Assembly (NCBI GenBank): GCA_003254905.1
Contig: QANU01014112.1
Location: forward strand, 29,141 to 93,140
Direction: 5' to 3'
Source of the DNA: Nissolia schottii
Lineage: Eukaryota; Streptophyta; Magnoliopsida; Fabales; Fabaceae
DNA: 64,000 nucleotides
The stretch's first letter is position 1. Each line of letters opens with the position of its first letter. Below, piece after piece: positions 19,918 to 32,090 of this stretch. The translations under genes were made by a program, and so were the position numbers. The notes under the pieces were generated by a model. It worked only from the letters and a program-made list of their open reading frames with translations, was not told where the DNA came from and made no database searches.

Positions 19918-20078
19918 GATCGTATTATACTTTAAGGTCGTACAAGGTATACTTTACGATGATACATTGTGACATTTGGGGACCATATCATGCTCCCACA
20001 TATAATGGAATGAAGTATTTTCTCACCATTGTTGATGACCCTAGTATATCTTGTACGATCATAAAGTATAACATGATT
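19918..20078 (+). mobile_element. Copia-type integrase fragment enclosed by a 34-bp inverted repeat
   Basis: From 19965 the plus strand reads HCDIWGPYHAPTYNG followed by MKYFLTIVDDPS, the beginning of the integrase core of Ty1/copia retrotransposons (DIWGP and the first catalytic Asp region, TIVDD). No other pol motif remains. The fragment is bounded by arms at 19918-19951 and 20045-20078 that are reverse complements at about 28 of 34 positions (shared core cttgtacga, taaagtataa). I infer a rearranged relic or a fragment captured by a non-autonomous element. Confidence 0.75.
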
Positions 20079-21213
20079 CATGTAGATTTAGGGTAAGACC
20101 GTAAAGGCAGCCTATGATGCCAGTGTCATGTATCATGTAGATTAAGACTGACTATCAGGAATCTATTATCTCGGGCAGTGTATCCCCAACTGTCGTGGCC
20201 TAGATACTTGGGTAGTGCATCCATCACAAAGCAAAATCGCAATGCTCAAAATGTCTATCTTGAGAACTCCCACTTGCTTATGGTCTTATATGTTTTTAAG
20301 ATTATTATTATTATATGAACATTTTCATGACTGTTATATATGTGTGTATTGCATTTGCATGCCATGGTTACGAATTGTCCCAATGTCACCGTCGGATTTG
20401 TTATTCACTGAGCGACGACTCACCCCTCATCAACTTTTTTTTCCAAATACCTTTGATGAAGACGCGCTGCTCGTTCATTAGATCTTAACAGTTTGGACTC
20501 TTGGTAAGCTTCACGCTGTGAAGTATTCTTCATTTATTTAAGTCTTTGGGATAATTTATATTCATGTCAGTCTATAGAGTGCTCTTGTGGACTACAAGCA
20601 GAATGTAGTGTATTTTGAATTATATATATATATATATTTCGTATCTTATAAAGGATCTTTTATTTATATTATATCATGATGTTTAGTTTTATTTTAATAT
20701 GTTTCATCTTTATTTATAAAAGTTACGCAATTTTCATGATTAGTATACTGGGAGACTTTCGTAAGGGAATTAGTCGCTTGCGTACTAGAAACGATTTATG
20801 GGGTCATTGCATCATGAATCCATAGACTAATTTAATGGACGTAGTGTCAAACTTAGGACAAATTTAATGCATGAATGTTAACTTAGGAATAAATTTGCTA
20901 TTTTTTAAAAAATTGAAAATGAATTTGACTAGCATAGCCAACATTAGGACAAATTTAAATTGACTAATGTTTCCAACCTTAAGAACGAGTACGAAGATTT
21001 ACTGGGTTTTTGAACTATTGTTTTTGGTCTGATTACTCTTTTTGAATATTCTAGCCAGCCCATAGCGAACAAGAGCAGATCGGGGGAGCCGAAAAAAATG
21101 TAATTGGGCTTCAACTATATTGGCCCAAATTATCATAGCTTATCTGATTATCAACCGGGCTGCCCCATATACCAAGCCCAATTCGATGTAAAGACTGAAA
21201 GAAAAGAAGCGCA

Positions 21214-21219
21214 CACGTG
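21214..21219 (+). promoter_or_regulatory. G-box (CACGTG) upstream of sphingosine-phosphate lyase
   Basis: A perfect palindromic G-box lies 184 bases before the start codon, in the sequence gcacacgtgaga, with a second ACGT core (ccacgtcc) about 30 bases further on. bZIP and bHLH factors bind such sites; paired ACGT cores can respond to abscisic acid. Function here is inferred from position only. Confidence 0.4.
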
Positions 21220-21402
21220 AGACGCCAAGCAACTTCGACGAGACGGCCACGTCCGCTTAAACGCTTCTTAGACGCTACGCAACAAAACCAGAAACCAAAA
21301 CAAAACACAAAACTTTCTTCTTCTTATATTCAATTCAAAACAACTCTATCGATTTTTTTCATTCTCATCTTCACTGAAAAGAAAGAAAACAAAAATACTA
21401 AA

Positions 21403-24400
21403 ATGGATTCTTCTTCCCTTTGCTCTCACTTCAATCGCTTCAGAGATTCAGCGAACTCGTTCCTCTCCGAACATGAACCTCTCGTTCTGCTCATCGCTCC
21501 TCTCATGTCTCTCCTCCTCGCACACTCTCTCCGCTCCTTCTTCCGCCTCCTCCATGACCGAGGACTCAAAGCCACGCTCCTAGGGTTTCTCATGAGCTCC
21601 GTCAAGTAAACCAAAGCAATCATATCATTTCCATGCTTTGAATTATTATTTTTAATTAACCGAACGAAAGCTCGTAATAGTAACAGTAATATGTGAAGAT
21701 TATTAACCTTTCTGTGTTTTTTTGTGAATTGAATTGCTCTGATTTGCGATCTGTGTGTTTGGATTGGCAGGTTGATCCCTGGGGTGAAGAGCTACATTGA
21801 CAAAGAGAAACAGAAGGTTAGGTGTAGTGTAAATTTTGTCGTTCGGTTGAAATGGAATTGAATTGAACTTCGGATTTTTGTACTTCAGGTGGTATTGTTT
21901 GTGTCTTTAATTGAACTGTGATGTTGTGCATTGTGATTGGAGTGGCAGTGAGTTGAACTTGACTCTCTGCACATTGGCTAGTTCACGTGGTTTGGTAAAT
22001 GAGTCAACTTCACATGGTTTTGTTTGATTCGTTAATTAAACTGTGGTTTAATTTTGTTGTGTGGTTAGAGTGGAAATTATTTGAATTTTGTGTATCTGAT
22101 TAGTGTTTAGTTCGTTTTTTATGCGTTTATGGAGGTTGCAAAACTTTTGAGGTGGGAGTTGGAGTGGTCCAATGCCCTTTTGGTTGTAAGTCCCCGTCAG
22201 GTTGTTGTGTTACCTAGTACTATATTAATGACTGGTAGGTACACATTTATATACCATTTAGACCGTATGGAAATTGAGTTTTTTATTTTAGTATTGGCAG
22301 TGACGTCTCAGAGTCACTATCTTGTGATGGAATTTCCCCTTTAGAAGTTTCCTCTTCTTTTATGTACTTCTAGTTAACTCCTTAAAACTTGAGGCGGGAA
22401 AATAAAACATGTTTAGGGGATGGGTTTTACATATAAAGCTCAGCACTGGAAATTTTTGTCTTCATTTTGGTACGAGGTAAAGATGGAGGTGTGAGAAATT
22501 AATGAACAAGTCTTTATTTATTAGTCACATTGTATAGAAAACTGATTCGTGAATTTCTGATACCCTCACCCCCCTTGTTTTAACCTCTATCGTCCATACC
22601 AAACTGACACTTAAGGGCAGCGTACCAAATTTAGAGTTCTCGAGGTTGGGAACTAGTTAGGTTTGTCAAATAAGATTACTTGTCAAATCCAGATAGAGGA
22701 GGCTTCAATCTGTGGCACAAGTAGTAGAATAATACTTGGATAAGTTTTCCAACCACAGTGTCAATAAACAATAACATTGTGAATGTCTTTTTAGCTAACA
22801 GAGTAGGCACTTTTTTTTTTTTTATTTGTCAACAACTGGGTGTACAACTTGTCTGCTCATTTGCTGCTTTCTTTGAGCTATGGATCATGGATGGTGATTA
22901 ATTTTTGCGGTTAATGTGGTCACTGGAAGCACAGGTTGTGGATAAGTTGCAGTCTGATAGTAAATCTAAAAGAAAAGGATGGAAAACAGAGTTGCCAAGC
23001 ACAGGACTAGGCACATCAGTTATTGAGAAAATGAGAGAAGAGAAAATAAATGATGTGACTTGGCAAGGAAAATGCTCTGGTACAGTGTATGTTATTAATT
23101 TTGGTGACATAAATGTTAAATTCTGATTATTTGTGCTTGGGATCCAAATCGTGGTCCATTTTATTGTCCTTCTGCCTGATGGATTATGTTTTTTTTTAAC
23201 GTGTTTATTTCTGGCAGCTACATTGGAGGAAATGAAATTGATGGACATTTTTCTCTGATAAATGAAGCATGCTCAATGTTAGTGAGACACAGCATAGTTT
23301 TTCAGTTGTATCTTTATGTTTCTGTCAATGAGTTTGAAATATAGTGATTGAAGATTATGTCATTTAAGTTCATTTTTATACATGTAGACGGATTTGTGCA
23401 CAGTTCAGTGGTTTTGAATCTATGTGAAATTTCAGTTTACCACCTGAATTCACTTGTTTTTGGGGCTGGAGTCATCTGACTGTTGAGTTTTATTATCAGA
23501 TTCTGTATTTTACCTTTGCACTAATCTGCCTTCTTTAATGGTCTGACCTAGGAATTATGAAAATTTCAAAGCAAGCGTATGGCTATGCCGTCCAGTTCTG
23601 CTAAATATAAGTAAACTTCACACCGCTTTGCTGGTCAGACTGTCACCTGGGTGTTAAAAATCAAAATAATCAAAATATTTATGTTTCTGAAACTCATATG
23701 AAAATTTCAAAGCAAGTCTATGCTTATGACTTACAGTTTTGCCAAATATAAGTAAACTTCACACCAATTTGGTTTCAATTGAGTATTAAAAATCAAAATA
23801 TCTATATGCTTCTGAGTTTCGTGGAACTTTCAGGTTTGCACATACCAATCCATTGCATTTGGATGTATTCCAGAGTGTTGTACGCTTTGAGGCAGAAGTG
23901 GTTGCAATGACTGCGGCATTTCTTGGAAGTAAGGAGAAGAGTTCTGGAGGACAAATATGTGGCAATATGACCTCAGGAGGGACTGAAAGTATATTATTAG
24001 CTGTAAAATCATCCCGTGACTACATGAAATCTAAGAAAGGAATTTCACGTCCCGAAATGTATGTTGCTAACAATTCATTATTTTATCTGTGGTAAATTTC
24101 CGTCTTTCTATTATCATTCTAAACCTTCTCAATTGTAGGATAATTCCCGTGTCTGGACACTCGGCATATGACAAGGCTGCACAGTATTTTAATATCAAAC
24201 TATGGCGGGTTCCAGTTAACAAAAATTTTCAAGCAGATGTGACAGCAATTCGACGTCATATTAACAAAAATACCATTTTGGTATGAAGTTACTCAATTAT
24301 GCTCAGTTGTTCTTATTATTTTGGTGCACATTTTGTTTGAAAGATTTAAAGTTCTTGGTACCGTATTTTTTATGGTATGCAGACTCCAAATAACTTGAAT

Positions 24401-27400
24401 TTTTGTCATTCAGTGAATCTGACTGTCATATGATAATACAGATTGTTGGATCTGCTCCCGGGTTTCCTCATGGAATAATTGATCCCATCGAAGTAAGTTT
24501 TTTGTTTCAATTTTTCTTTTCATGTAATGCTGGAAAGAGTATAAGTTCAAATTTCTTGAATAATTGCATGATGCAGATCATTTGACAATTTCTTCTGCAG
24601 GAACTTGGTCGTCTGGCATCAAGCTTTGGTGTTTGTCTCCATGTGGACCTTTGCCTTGGTGGATTTGTATTACCTTTTGCTCGTGAGCTTGGGTATGGTT
24701 GGCATACATAACTTATTTAAATATTTAAATTAGTTAACTATATATTGTATACTGCTGCCATTTTTGTTATACTTTCACCTTTAATTTTCACTTTGTAGTT
24801 GTTTAAGGTGCTATACTTTCATAGTTTCATAATATAAATTCAATCTTTGGAGCTAAATCTGTCACTATGTCAGGCCTTTTCTTCTCTACTTGATAATATC
24901 TTCCCTATTTCCCATAACTTACTGAAGAGCTTTCCAAGCATTATGGGAACTATATTACAAAGACAACTTTTTTCCAATTTCTCTGCATCTGCATCTCTTT
25001 TTGTTTGTTTGGGATTATGTGTTTGGCATAGTATCATCTTCATCTTTTTTTTAGGGACTTGTGTCTACAATGCGTTGATGATTGATTTTATATTGAGTAT
25101 ACAGCATATGCAATGCAATCATCCCGACCTACACAAAACGGGATGGAGGCACTGCTATATTGGGCATGATTGTAGCTCTTATGTTGTCACTTTTTGTTGA
25201 TATCAGTTTAAGTAATTCATGTTAACTTTTCTATTTAGGTACCCCATTCCACCTTTTGATTTTTCTGTTAAAGGAGTATCTTCAATATCAGTGGATGTGC
25301 ATAAATATGGTTTAGCTCCCAAAGGAACGAGTGTAGTTCTATATAGGAATCATGAAATCAGAAAGGTAAATCCTTGCTTTGCTCAAAAAACATTAGGCAA
25401 TGAAAGATGGTATATTTTCAAGTTTTCTCTTTATACTTGAATTCCAATTTTGGTTACCGAATTTGTTTATAGCTAATTTTGTAGCATTTTCAAAGCATTA
25501 CACAGAATATGATTTGTTCTAATCATCAAAAAGTTTACTTCCTTTCATTTTCCCTTTTTCCGGTGCCAATGTCCATCAATGTTGTAATAGTAACAATTCA
25601 AACATGTTTATTTGTTTACAAGTGTTTCTACTTTTTCATCACTTGAAGTGTTCCCCCCAGTCAACGTCTCTGTTAATAGGTACATGTTCCATTGTAGAAT
25701 CTGAATTGTAATTTCTCTTGGAAGATGGATTTCCTATGGTCGCATATGCAAATGCACTTTGTTCTTGAGTTCTTCTCTTTCTCCTCTTGATGAATTCAAA
25801 TTTGTTTAAAGGAATAATCCTGCATTTCTTCCCAGTTTATATTTTTTTTTATTTTGGTTGTTGGATAAAGTTAATATAGACCGGAGATAGAAGACGAAGG
25901 CCATAACATGGCAAGTCGTGATTTGTAAAATCAATGTCTGAAATGCCAACGACGTCGTTGTTTTTCACATGGCTATTGCTTAACCTAGCTCCTTTCTCAG
26001 TAGGTCACTGCATTCAGCTCTCTTGATTTTATCCCTTGTAAACATTGGGAACTTCATTTACAATAAAGCGCTTAGCTGCAGAAAGTAATGAAGCTGTTGG
26101 CATGAAATAATCTCTCCAAATGTGTAATTTGAGGTCGGACCAGAATGATCTCAGCTTTAAGTTTGTCTCTTGCCCCCCTAAACTTATGGGATAGGATTAT
26201 GTTTATGGCTTCTCTTTGTTTACTGCTCATGGCTGTTACTTCTAATATGCAGAGAGACTTGATAGCCTTGCCACATTTGAATTTTGTTTTCCTCCCCGCT
26301 TTTCATATTCCTTGTTGTCTTCTATATTTCGAGCTGATTACTAATGCATTTTCTTTCTGGCTTCTGGACTTTGCAGCATCAATTTGTTGCTGGTAAGTTT
26401 AAAAATTTATTTATGGTAAATATTATGTCCTGGGGTTATTTTTATATTGTGCAAAGAAATACACGTGTGTGGTTGTATGGTCTTGTTTAAACAATATTCT
26501 GAAACGGTTATGTTTATTAGTTTCGTGAATGCTTAACGTGACAGAAACCTGCAAGGAAAGGGAAAGAAGATAGGTGGTGAGATAAGAGAGCTAGTCCAAG
26601 TTCTAGACAGTAGAGCTAGTCATATATATGTTTGGAGAAACTGTTTTGTCTGCTATTGGGATTAAATGATTAATGAGCTTAATTTTGATGCACTGACAGT
26701 GTAAAAGTCTTTACACAATTATCCAATCAATTCCTTCCATTTGTTTGACCTTTCAACTGGCGAGAGTTATAATCAACTATATTTGTTTTTATGTATCAAT
26801 GCATGATTGGATGACAATATACAACTCTTTTACACTATGAGGGCATTCAAATTTAATCCATGATAAATTCTATTGGACTTCTCTTTTTTATTTCTAATTT
26901 TGTGCCAATTTTACAGTTACCGAGTGGTCTGGTGGGTTGTACGTGTCTCCAACCATAGCTGGAAGCAGGCCTGGAAGTCTGATTGCTGGAGCATGGGCAG
27001 CGATGATGTCTCTTGGTAAAGAAGGTAAATATCAATAGATTCTTTGGGCAGCCTAAGATAATTTTACGTTCCCTTTCTCCTAACTATGCCTAATGAATGG
27101 TGTCTGGCCAATTAATGGTCCATTTGATTTCACAGGCTACTTGGAAAACACAAAAGCAATTATGGAAGTATCAAAAAGAATACAGAAAGGGTACAGATAC
27201 CGTGTTCCTTGTTCTATCTATTGTGTTGTGCCTTACATAGATTTTTGAATGTAATGCTCATGCTATGTGCAGCATAGAGGAGATTCCTGAGCTGTTTATC
27301 GTTGGAAGGCCCGACATGACCATCGTGGCTTTTGGATCTAATGTTCTGGACATATTTGAAGTCAATGATATGATGTCATCCAAAGGGTGGCATTTGAATG

Positions 27401-27965
27401 CTTTGCAGAGACCCAACAGGTTGGGCCCAAAGGAGGGGCTAGCACCCTGCCTATTAGGATTCTATCTAACCTTAATATTTCTGGATTAATCCACTTGATG
27501 TATTATGGCTTACTTTAAAGGAACCTAAAAAATCTTTTCTTGTGTTTGAATCAGCATCCATATCTGTGTGACACTACAGCATGTGCCAATTGTTGAAGAC
27601 TTTCTCAGGGATTTAAAGGAATCTGTGAAAGCTGTAAGTTGTTTACTTGATGTGGTATCGTATGATTGGATCATTATTTTGTTTTTGGCTGCTTTCACCA
27701 TGGAGTTTGTGATACTTTTCAAGGGTGGTTGTAGGAATGACAGTTGGTGTGACAGTTCTATGCTTGATACAAAGCTTCTGTCTGAATTCAAGTTGTAGTT
27801 TCTGTTTTGATAACTATCTCCATCGTTCTTTTTCAATTTCAGGTGAAAGAAAATCCGGGTCCTATAAGTGGAGGCCTAGCACCTATATATGGTGCCGCAG
27901 GGAAGATGCCAGATAGAGGCATGGTCCAAGAATTGCTGGTAGACTTTATGGACGGTACCTGCTAG
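21403..27965 (+). CDS. DPL1: Sphingosine-1-phosphate lyase (DPL1)
   Basis: PLP-dependent enzyme of the endoplasmic reticulum that cleaves long-chain base phosphates to phosphoethanolamine and a fatty aldehyde, the exit step of sphingolipid metabolism. Fifteen exons: 21403-21605, 21771-21816, 22935-23086, 23218-23277, 23834-24058, 24139-24280, 24442-24492, 24601-24692, 25239-25365, 26377-26392, 26917-27024, 27136-27190, 27273-27419, 27555-27633, 27843-27965 (1626 bases, 541 residues, about the plant family length). The N-terminus has one hydrophobic segment near residues 27-43 ([15 protein letters not shown]), the membrane anchor. Later come [44 protein letters not shown] and the PLP-lysine motif [13 protein letters not shown] (Lys346). 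Exon 10 is only 16 bases. The start is the first ATG in an open frame after a CT-rich leader. A poly-A signal aataaa lies at 28112-28117. All catalytic motifs are intact. Confidence 0.97.
23558..23822. repeat. Tandem duplication (period 140 bp) in a DPL1 intron
   Basis: Two adjacent copies start at 23558 and 23698. Both carry atgaaaatttcaaagcaag, aaatataagtaaacttcaca and ttaaaaatcaaaat with modest divergence. The second copy runs almost to the acceptor of the exon starting at 23834, so part of the upstream intron end, including its pyrimidine tract, was duplicated. Confidence 0.85.
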
Positions 27966-28725
27966 TGGCTTTCACACATCCCCCTTCAATGTACCAGATT
28001 TTTCTGGCAAGATGTACCGTAATTGATTGACCCCTGCCAAATTGTATTCTATTTTAATGTGCATTCTTTTCGTGCTTATTATTTGGTATTGTACCCCAAA
28101 TTGAATAGAAGAATAAAGCCCCTGTTTGTTTTGTGACTTTCTTCTCCATTAATACATTGATTGAAGGTCTGAGGTGAACAGAAAAATGGATACCACATCA
28201 TTTTGGATTTGCTAATCGCTACCTAGCAAATATCATGGAGTTTGTTGCTGTTACTATATCCTTCTTGACTAAACCAGCAGTAATGTATATGTGATTGATT
28301 GTCATTTAAAAGAATTGGAATATTGTTTAAGTTTAAAATAGTTTCAAATGATTGCACAGACGTGAATAATAGCCTATATGCTCTTTTCTAATACAATTTA
28401 TTTAAACTTTTGGTTTAGTGATTCTCAAATTTTAGTATTTAGACAGACACAGTACTATGAATGTTCTCAAAATAAAAGGTAGCTCAAACGTTTTTGAGAA
28501 TATGGTTCCCATATGGTTCAAGACATGGTTGAGAAGATAATGTATAAATAATAACTTAAACCAAAATCTTATGGATCAAAACTTCAAACTAGAGTAAAAG
28601 GATAAACAAATACAAAATGCAAATGTAACCAAAATGTGTCTTGATTCCATCTTCCACCTACTAATCACCAAACTTAAATCCTACAGAACATGCAATGCAG
28701 CATCAGTTCTCAATATCAAAGCCAA
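27966..28725. other. Tail-to-tail intergenic region, DPL1 and RPS19
   Basis: Contains the 3' untranslated regions of the two converging genes. The plus-strand poly-A signal aataaa is at 28112-28117. The rest is unremarkable AT-rich sequence with no coding content. Confidence 0.6.
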
Positions 28726-30140
28726 TCAAGGAGCAACCACAATGCGGCCAGCAACTTGATCAAGATCCCTTCTACCACTAGAAGTGATTCTTCTTCCCCT
28801 GCGTCGCAAGAAGCATAAACAAGTTTAATGCTACTAGTGTTGAAAATAACCAACAGGATGAAGACAATACCAAGATGTTTCAATCTTTTAGTCTCAAAGC
28901 AATGACTCCAGATGTTGGAAGTCAAACACAAAACAAAGTATACATGGCTTTATCCAAAAGCCGAAACAATCAGCATTTGTTTTAATTCATTAGAATCTCT
29001 ATCTTATGGAATTTGAGAATTTTCATCACAACTTACCCCTTGGTATCAAGCTCAATAATGTTCACGTTTTGCAACTGTTGCAGAATGTGCCTAGCGATAC
29101 TGCCACTGCTCTTGCAGAAATGCGGAGGGCGGCTCCCGTTGCGCTTGCTTCCACCGTAGATCCTCCTAAAAGCGCCGACACCAAGGCCACCTCTCAGATA
29201 AATCTTTCTTGCCATGGAGGCTGTAACAAAGGTTGAACTCCATCAGTGTAACAGTAAACATTAACATTCACAAACAGAATGAATGATGCGCGAGCACATG
29301 CATTAGTGCAAGAGTGTATAACAACAAACTTCAACTTGGTTAAAGAACAAACTCACCAGCTCTAACATAGTACCAGTCAGGATCATAAGGAGCCAGTTCC
29401 TTAAACTTTGCTGTTTTCACAATATCCGTCCACTCAGGAAGCTCCATCTGTTTAATAACAAGATAAAATTCGTTACTAGAAGGGTCTCCAATCCACAAAA
29501 TTAAAATACCTCATTCAATTAAGCACATAAAGAGAACATTGAGACATTCACTGGAGTGCCACAGCAAGCAGCATTATAATTGAAATGTAAAAAAATCAAA
29601 AGGCAACAGAAACATTAGCAGCTACCGATCTAGACTCTGGAGTGTAAAGATCAAAACCATTTTAACGCCAAGAAGCTTCCACTCTTACTTTATCCAAATA
29701 TGACAACTTCTCACCCTCGTAATAGAATCATATGAATTAAAAATACACCCAAAGCAAAACTTCACTTATCCACACTAAGAATATTCATCAGAATCTGAAA
29801 ATACCATTTGCCCAAAAAAGTGAAGCCAAAACCCTAACAACTCTCAAGTCTCAAGCTCACAACAATAGATTCATCATTCACTCAACCCAATCCAGGCAGC
29901 AAATATAACTTTCACACATCATCAATATAAACCCTACACAAATATGACTTTTTTAAATAAAACATAAACAACACAAGCTACAAAACCTAAATGGAATTAA
30001 GCAATTGAAAATGAAGAAACGTATGAAATCAGAGAGAATGGCGGAAATGATGGAACCTTTCCAGAACGCTTGAGGTGGGCCGAGTAAGCCTTGACGAATT
30101 CGTGAGGCGAAACGTCCTTGACAGTCCTTGAAGTTGCCAT
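28726..30140 (-). CDS. RPS19: 40S ribosomal protein S19 (eS19)
   Basis: Component of the small ribosomal subunit head, needed for 18S rRNA maturation. Four exons: 30140-30057, 29447-29357, 29220-29037, 28798-28726 (432 bases, 143 residues, the normal plant length). The protein begins [19 protein letters not shown], continues [20 protein letters not shown] and [17 protein letters not shown], and ends [15 protein letters not shown]; every block is characteristic of eS19. The start ATG is the first in the transcript and follows a GA-rich leader (CT repeat on the plus strand at 30174-30205), which is common in plant ribosomal protein promoters. The gene is convergent with DPL1. No defects are seen. 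Confidence 0.98.
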
Positions 30141-30170
30141 GGCTGAAGCTCGGAATCACACAGAGGATGC

Positions 30171-30173
<3 letters not shown>

Positions 30174-30205
<32 letters not shown>
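30174..30205. repeat. CT/GA microsatellite in RPS19 leader
   Basis: A 32-base uninterrupted TC repeat, read as GA on the RPS19 strand, about 34 bases upstream of its ATG. GA repeats in plant leaders are known binding sites for BPC/GAGA-type factors. A short CA repeat follows at about 30223-30236. Confidence 0.85.
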
Positions 30206-30209
<4 letters not shown>

Positions 30210-31079
30210 GGTTCTCAATTTCTCTCACACACACACAATCGCAGCCTCAAAATCTAAATTCTCAAAATTAGGGTTTTTTGCTTCCGTTTGGGTTTCGGCC
30301 ATTTTGTTCTGCCCGACCCGGTTCTGTTGGGCTTTCTATGGAAACTAGGGTTTGTGCAAATAATATTATTTTTTTAATAAAATAACTTAAAATAAAATAT
30401 TAACACATACTAAAGTGTGTGTGTAACTATATACACACCAACAAAGCCCAGATGGTAAAAGACTGGTTTCTTAAGTATTTGTTCTGAGATTAGATTTGAT
30501 TTCATCCATTTATGTGTAGCACGTTCATTAAATCTATTTGGCTCTTATTATAATTATCTAAAATATCATATAAAAAATAAAATTCAATTGGTTGACAGTA
30601 TAAGCGTGAACACTTTATATTGATAATATAATAAAATTAATCTTTTTTTATTTAAATGTCAATAATTTATAGTAAAAGAAATAAAATTGTAATAAAACAT
30701 AAAACTTCATAGCTAACTAATTTTTTTAGGTTTAAAATGAAAATTAAAAATAAAAAATCATTATCTAAAAATATAAATCTAATACCAAAAAAATTACAGA
30801 TTTTAGTCAAAATTCATCTAATTAGGACCTACACTTCTAATTTCTCAATTGAGATTTAACCATAGCTTATGAATTATGCTTTATGTTTTTTCTTTTTCTT
30901 TTTTTTATAGGAAAGAACCTTGAACTCAAGACCTCTAAAGAGAATAAGGATATTAATATCAATTGAGTTCGAGAGTCTATTGCTTCTTTATAATTTTTTT
31001 ACACCTTAAAATCAATGCAAGTAAAATAGTATCCAAGTCTCACATGGATTAGACTAAGAATTTTTACCCTAATAATTTA

Positions 31080-31281
31080 ACCATACCTACGTGTCACATT
31101 GATTATATACGTACTTCTCTTTTCTAGACATTTTTTTTTCATAAAGAAATAAGAGATCTTGTAGTCCTTGATTTGGGCAAGCATGGCATATATGTTGCCA
31201 TCTTTCACCATAATCATGTTCACCATTTGGTGACCAATTGATTGAGCCAGGTCTGGTTCTCCTAACCATGGAAAAAAATAG
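31080..31281 (-). other. Unidentified coding-like segment
   Basis: On the minus strand one frame stays open for about 67 codons and reads HYFFPWLGEPDLAQSIGHQM then VNMIMVKDGNIYAMLAQIKD, ending in a stop near 31080. The composition (balanced, Met/Ile/Asp-rich, GC higher than its surroundings) looks like real protein rather than random AT-rich DNA. I do not recognise the family. The tail after YKISYFF turns lysine-rich and probably leaves coding sequence. It has no clear start and no flanking exons, so it may be an exon relic or a gene fragment carried by a transposon. Confidence 0.3.
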
Positions 31282-31934
31282 TGCCTTACATAAGTCTAGG
31301 TGAACAAAAATTTGATAATTTTTGGATTATGCATGTGTAGTAATCACACATAGTCGCTTAAACATGCATGCATGTGTCTTCAATCATTAATTTCATTCGT
31401 GTCATGAAAACTAGAAAGGTTCACTTTTGCCGCCAACAAAATCTTAGTGGTAAGAAAACAATGTGACACTATTAATTTGATTGGGGCTGCAATAAGGTGT
31501 AGCTAGCTTTGCCCCTTTCTTAGAACCCACTCAATTAAATAAATAAAGTGGTTTGGTCAAAGTACACTATTTCCCCAGTGGCTATATACTCGTGCTTCTA
31601 AGAAAAGCTATGGTTGTTATTAATTCATCAATCATCAAAAACCATGTTGACAACTTCACATTAAAGTATCATAGACAGAATTGGTTTTTACAACAATGGA
31701 ACACTTCCATTTTCTTAATTTAATAAAATAAGGTGTATAGTGAATATGAAACACTATTTATTATATGGCAACATATTGCTACAGAGACCTATAAAACATG
31801 TACAGCATGGGTCCTTTAGCGGGGGGAGGGGGTCGCCCTAGACTGCCACTTGTTACACAGTTTGTGATGGTAAAATATATGTTAATGTAAATTCCAGTTC
31901 ACTATGAAGTGTATCGATCAATCATTCAATGCTT

Positions 31935-32090
31935 TTGATATGTGCTCACAATAATAATGAATTTGATTTTGATAAGTATACACCGCAGTAGTATTGAATC
32001 TGATTATGATATGTGCTTATAAGAATATTGAATCTAGCCAAACCTCGTTTTGATATCTGCACACTAGAATAGTGAAATACTATTAAAAAT
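31935..32090. repeat. Degenerate tandem repeat, unit about 50 bp
   Basis: Three to four diverged units share gatatgtgctcacaataat, gaatctgattatgatatgtg and related phrases ending in gaatct/gaatag. The array is too diverged to define a consensus by eye. Confidence 0.45.

Larger units (their letters stand above)
18583..21402. other. Divergent intergenic region with transposon scraps
   Basis: It holds the promoters of the DUF1664 gene (right next to 18583) and of the lyase gene (left of 21403). Between about 18840 and 19950 it is AT-rich with no coding content. A copia integrase scrap lies at 19965-20060 between inverted repeats. From 20100 to 20520 the sequence is more GC-balanced and may be further retrotransposon debris, but I could not recognise a protein. 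An AT-dinucleotide run lies at about 20620-20640. Confidence 0.5.

Noticed and set aside
28799..29036. Possible C/D box snoRNA in the last RPS19 intron (gtgatgaa ... ctga on the minus strand)
   Set aside because: The C-like box is only a few bases from the splice donor, the boxes are about 50 bases apart, and there is no terminal stem or clear D' box.
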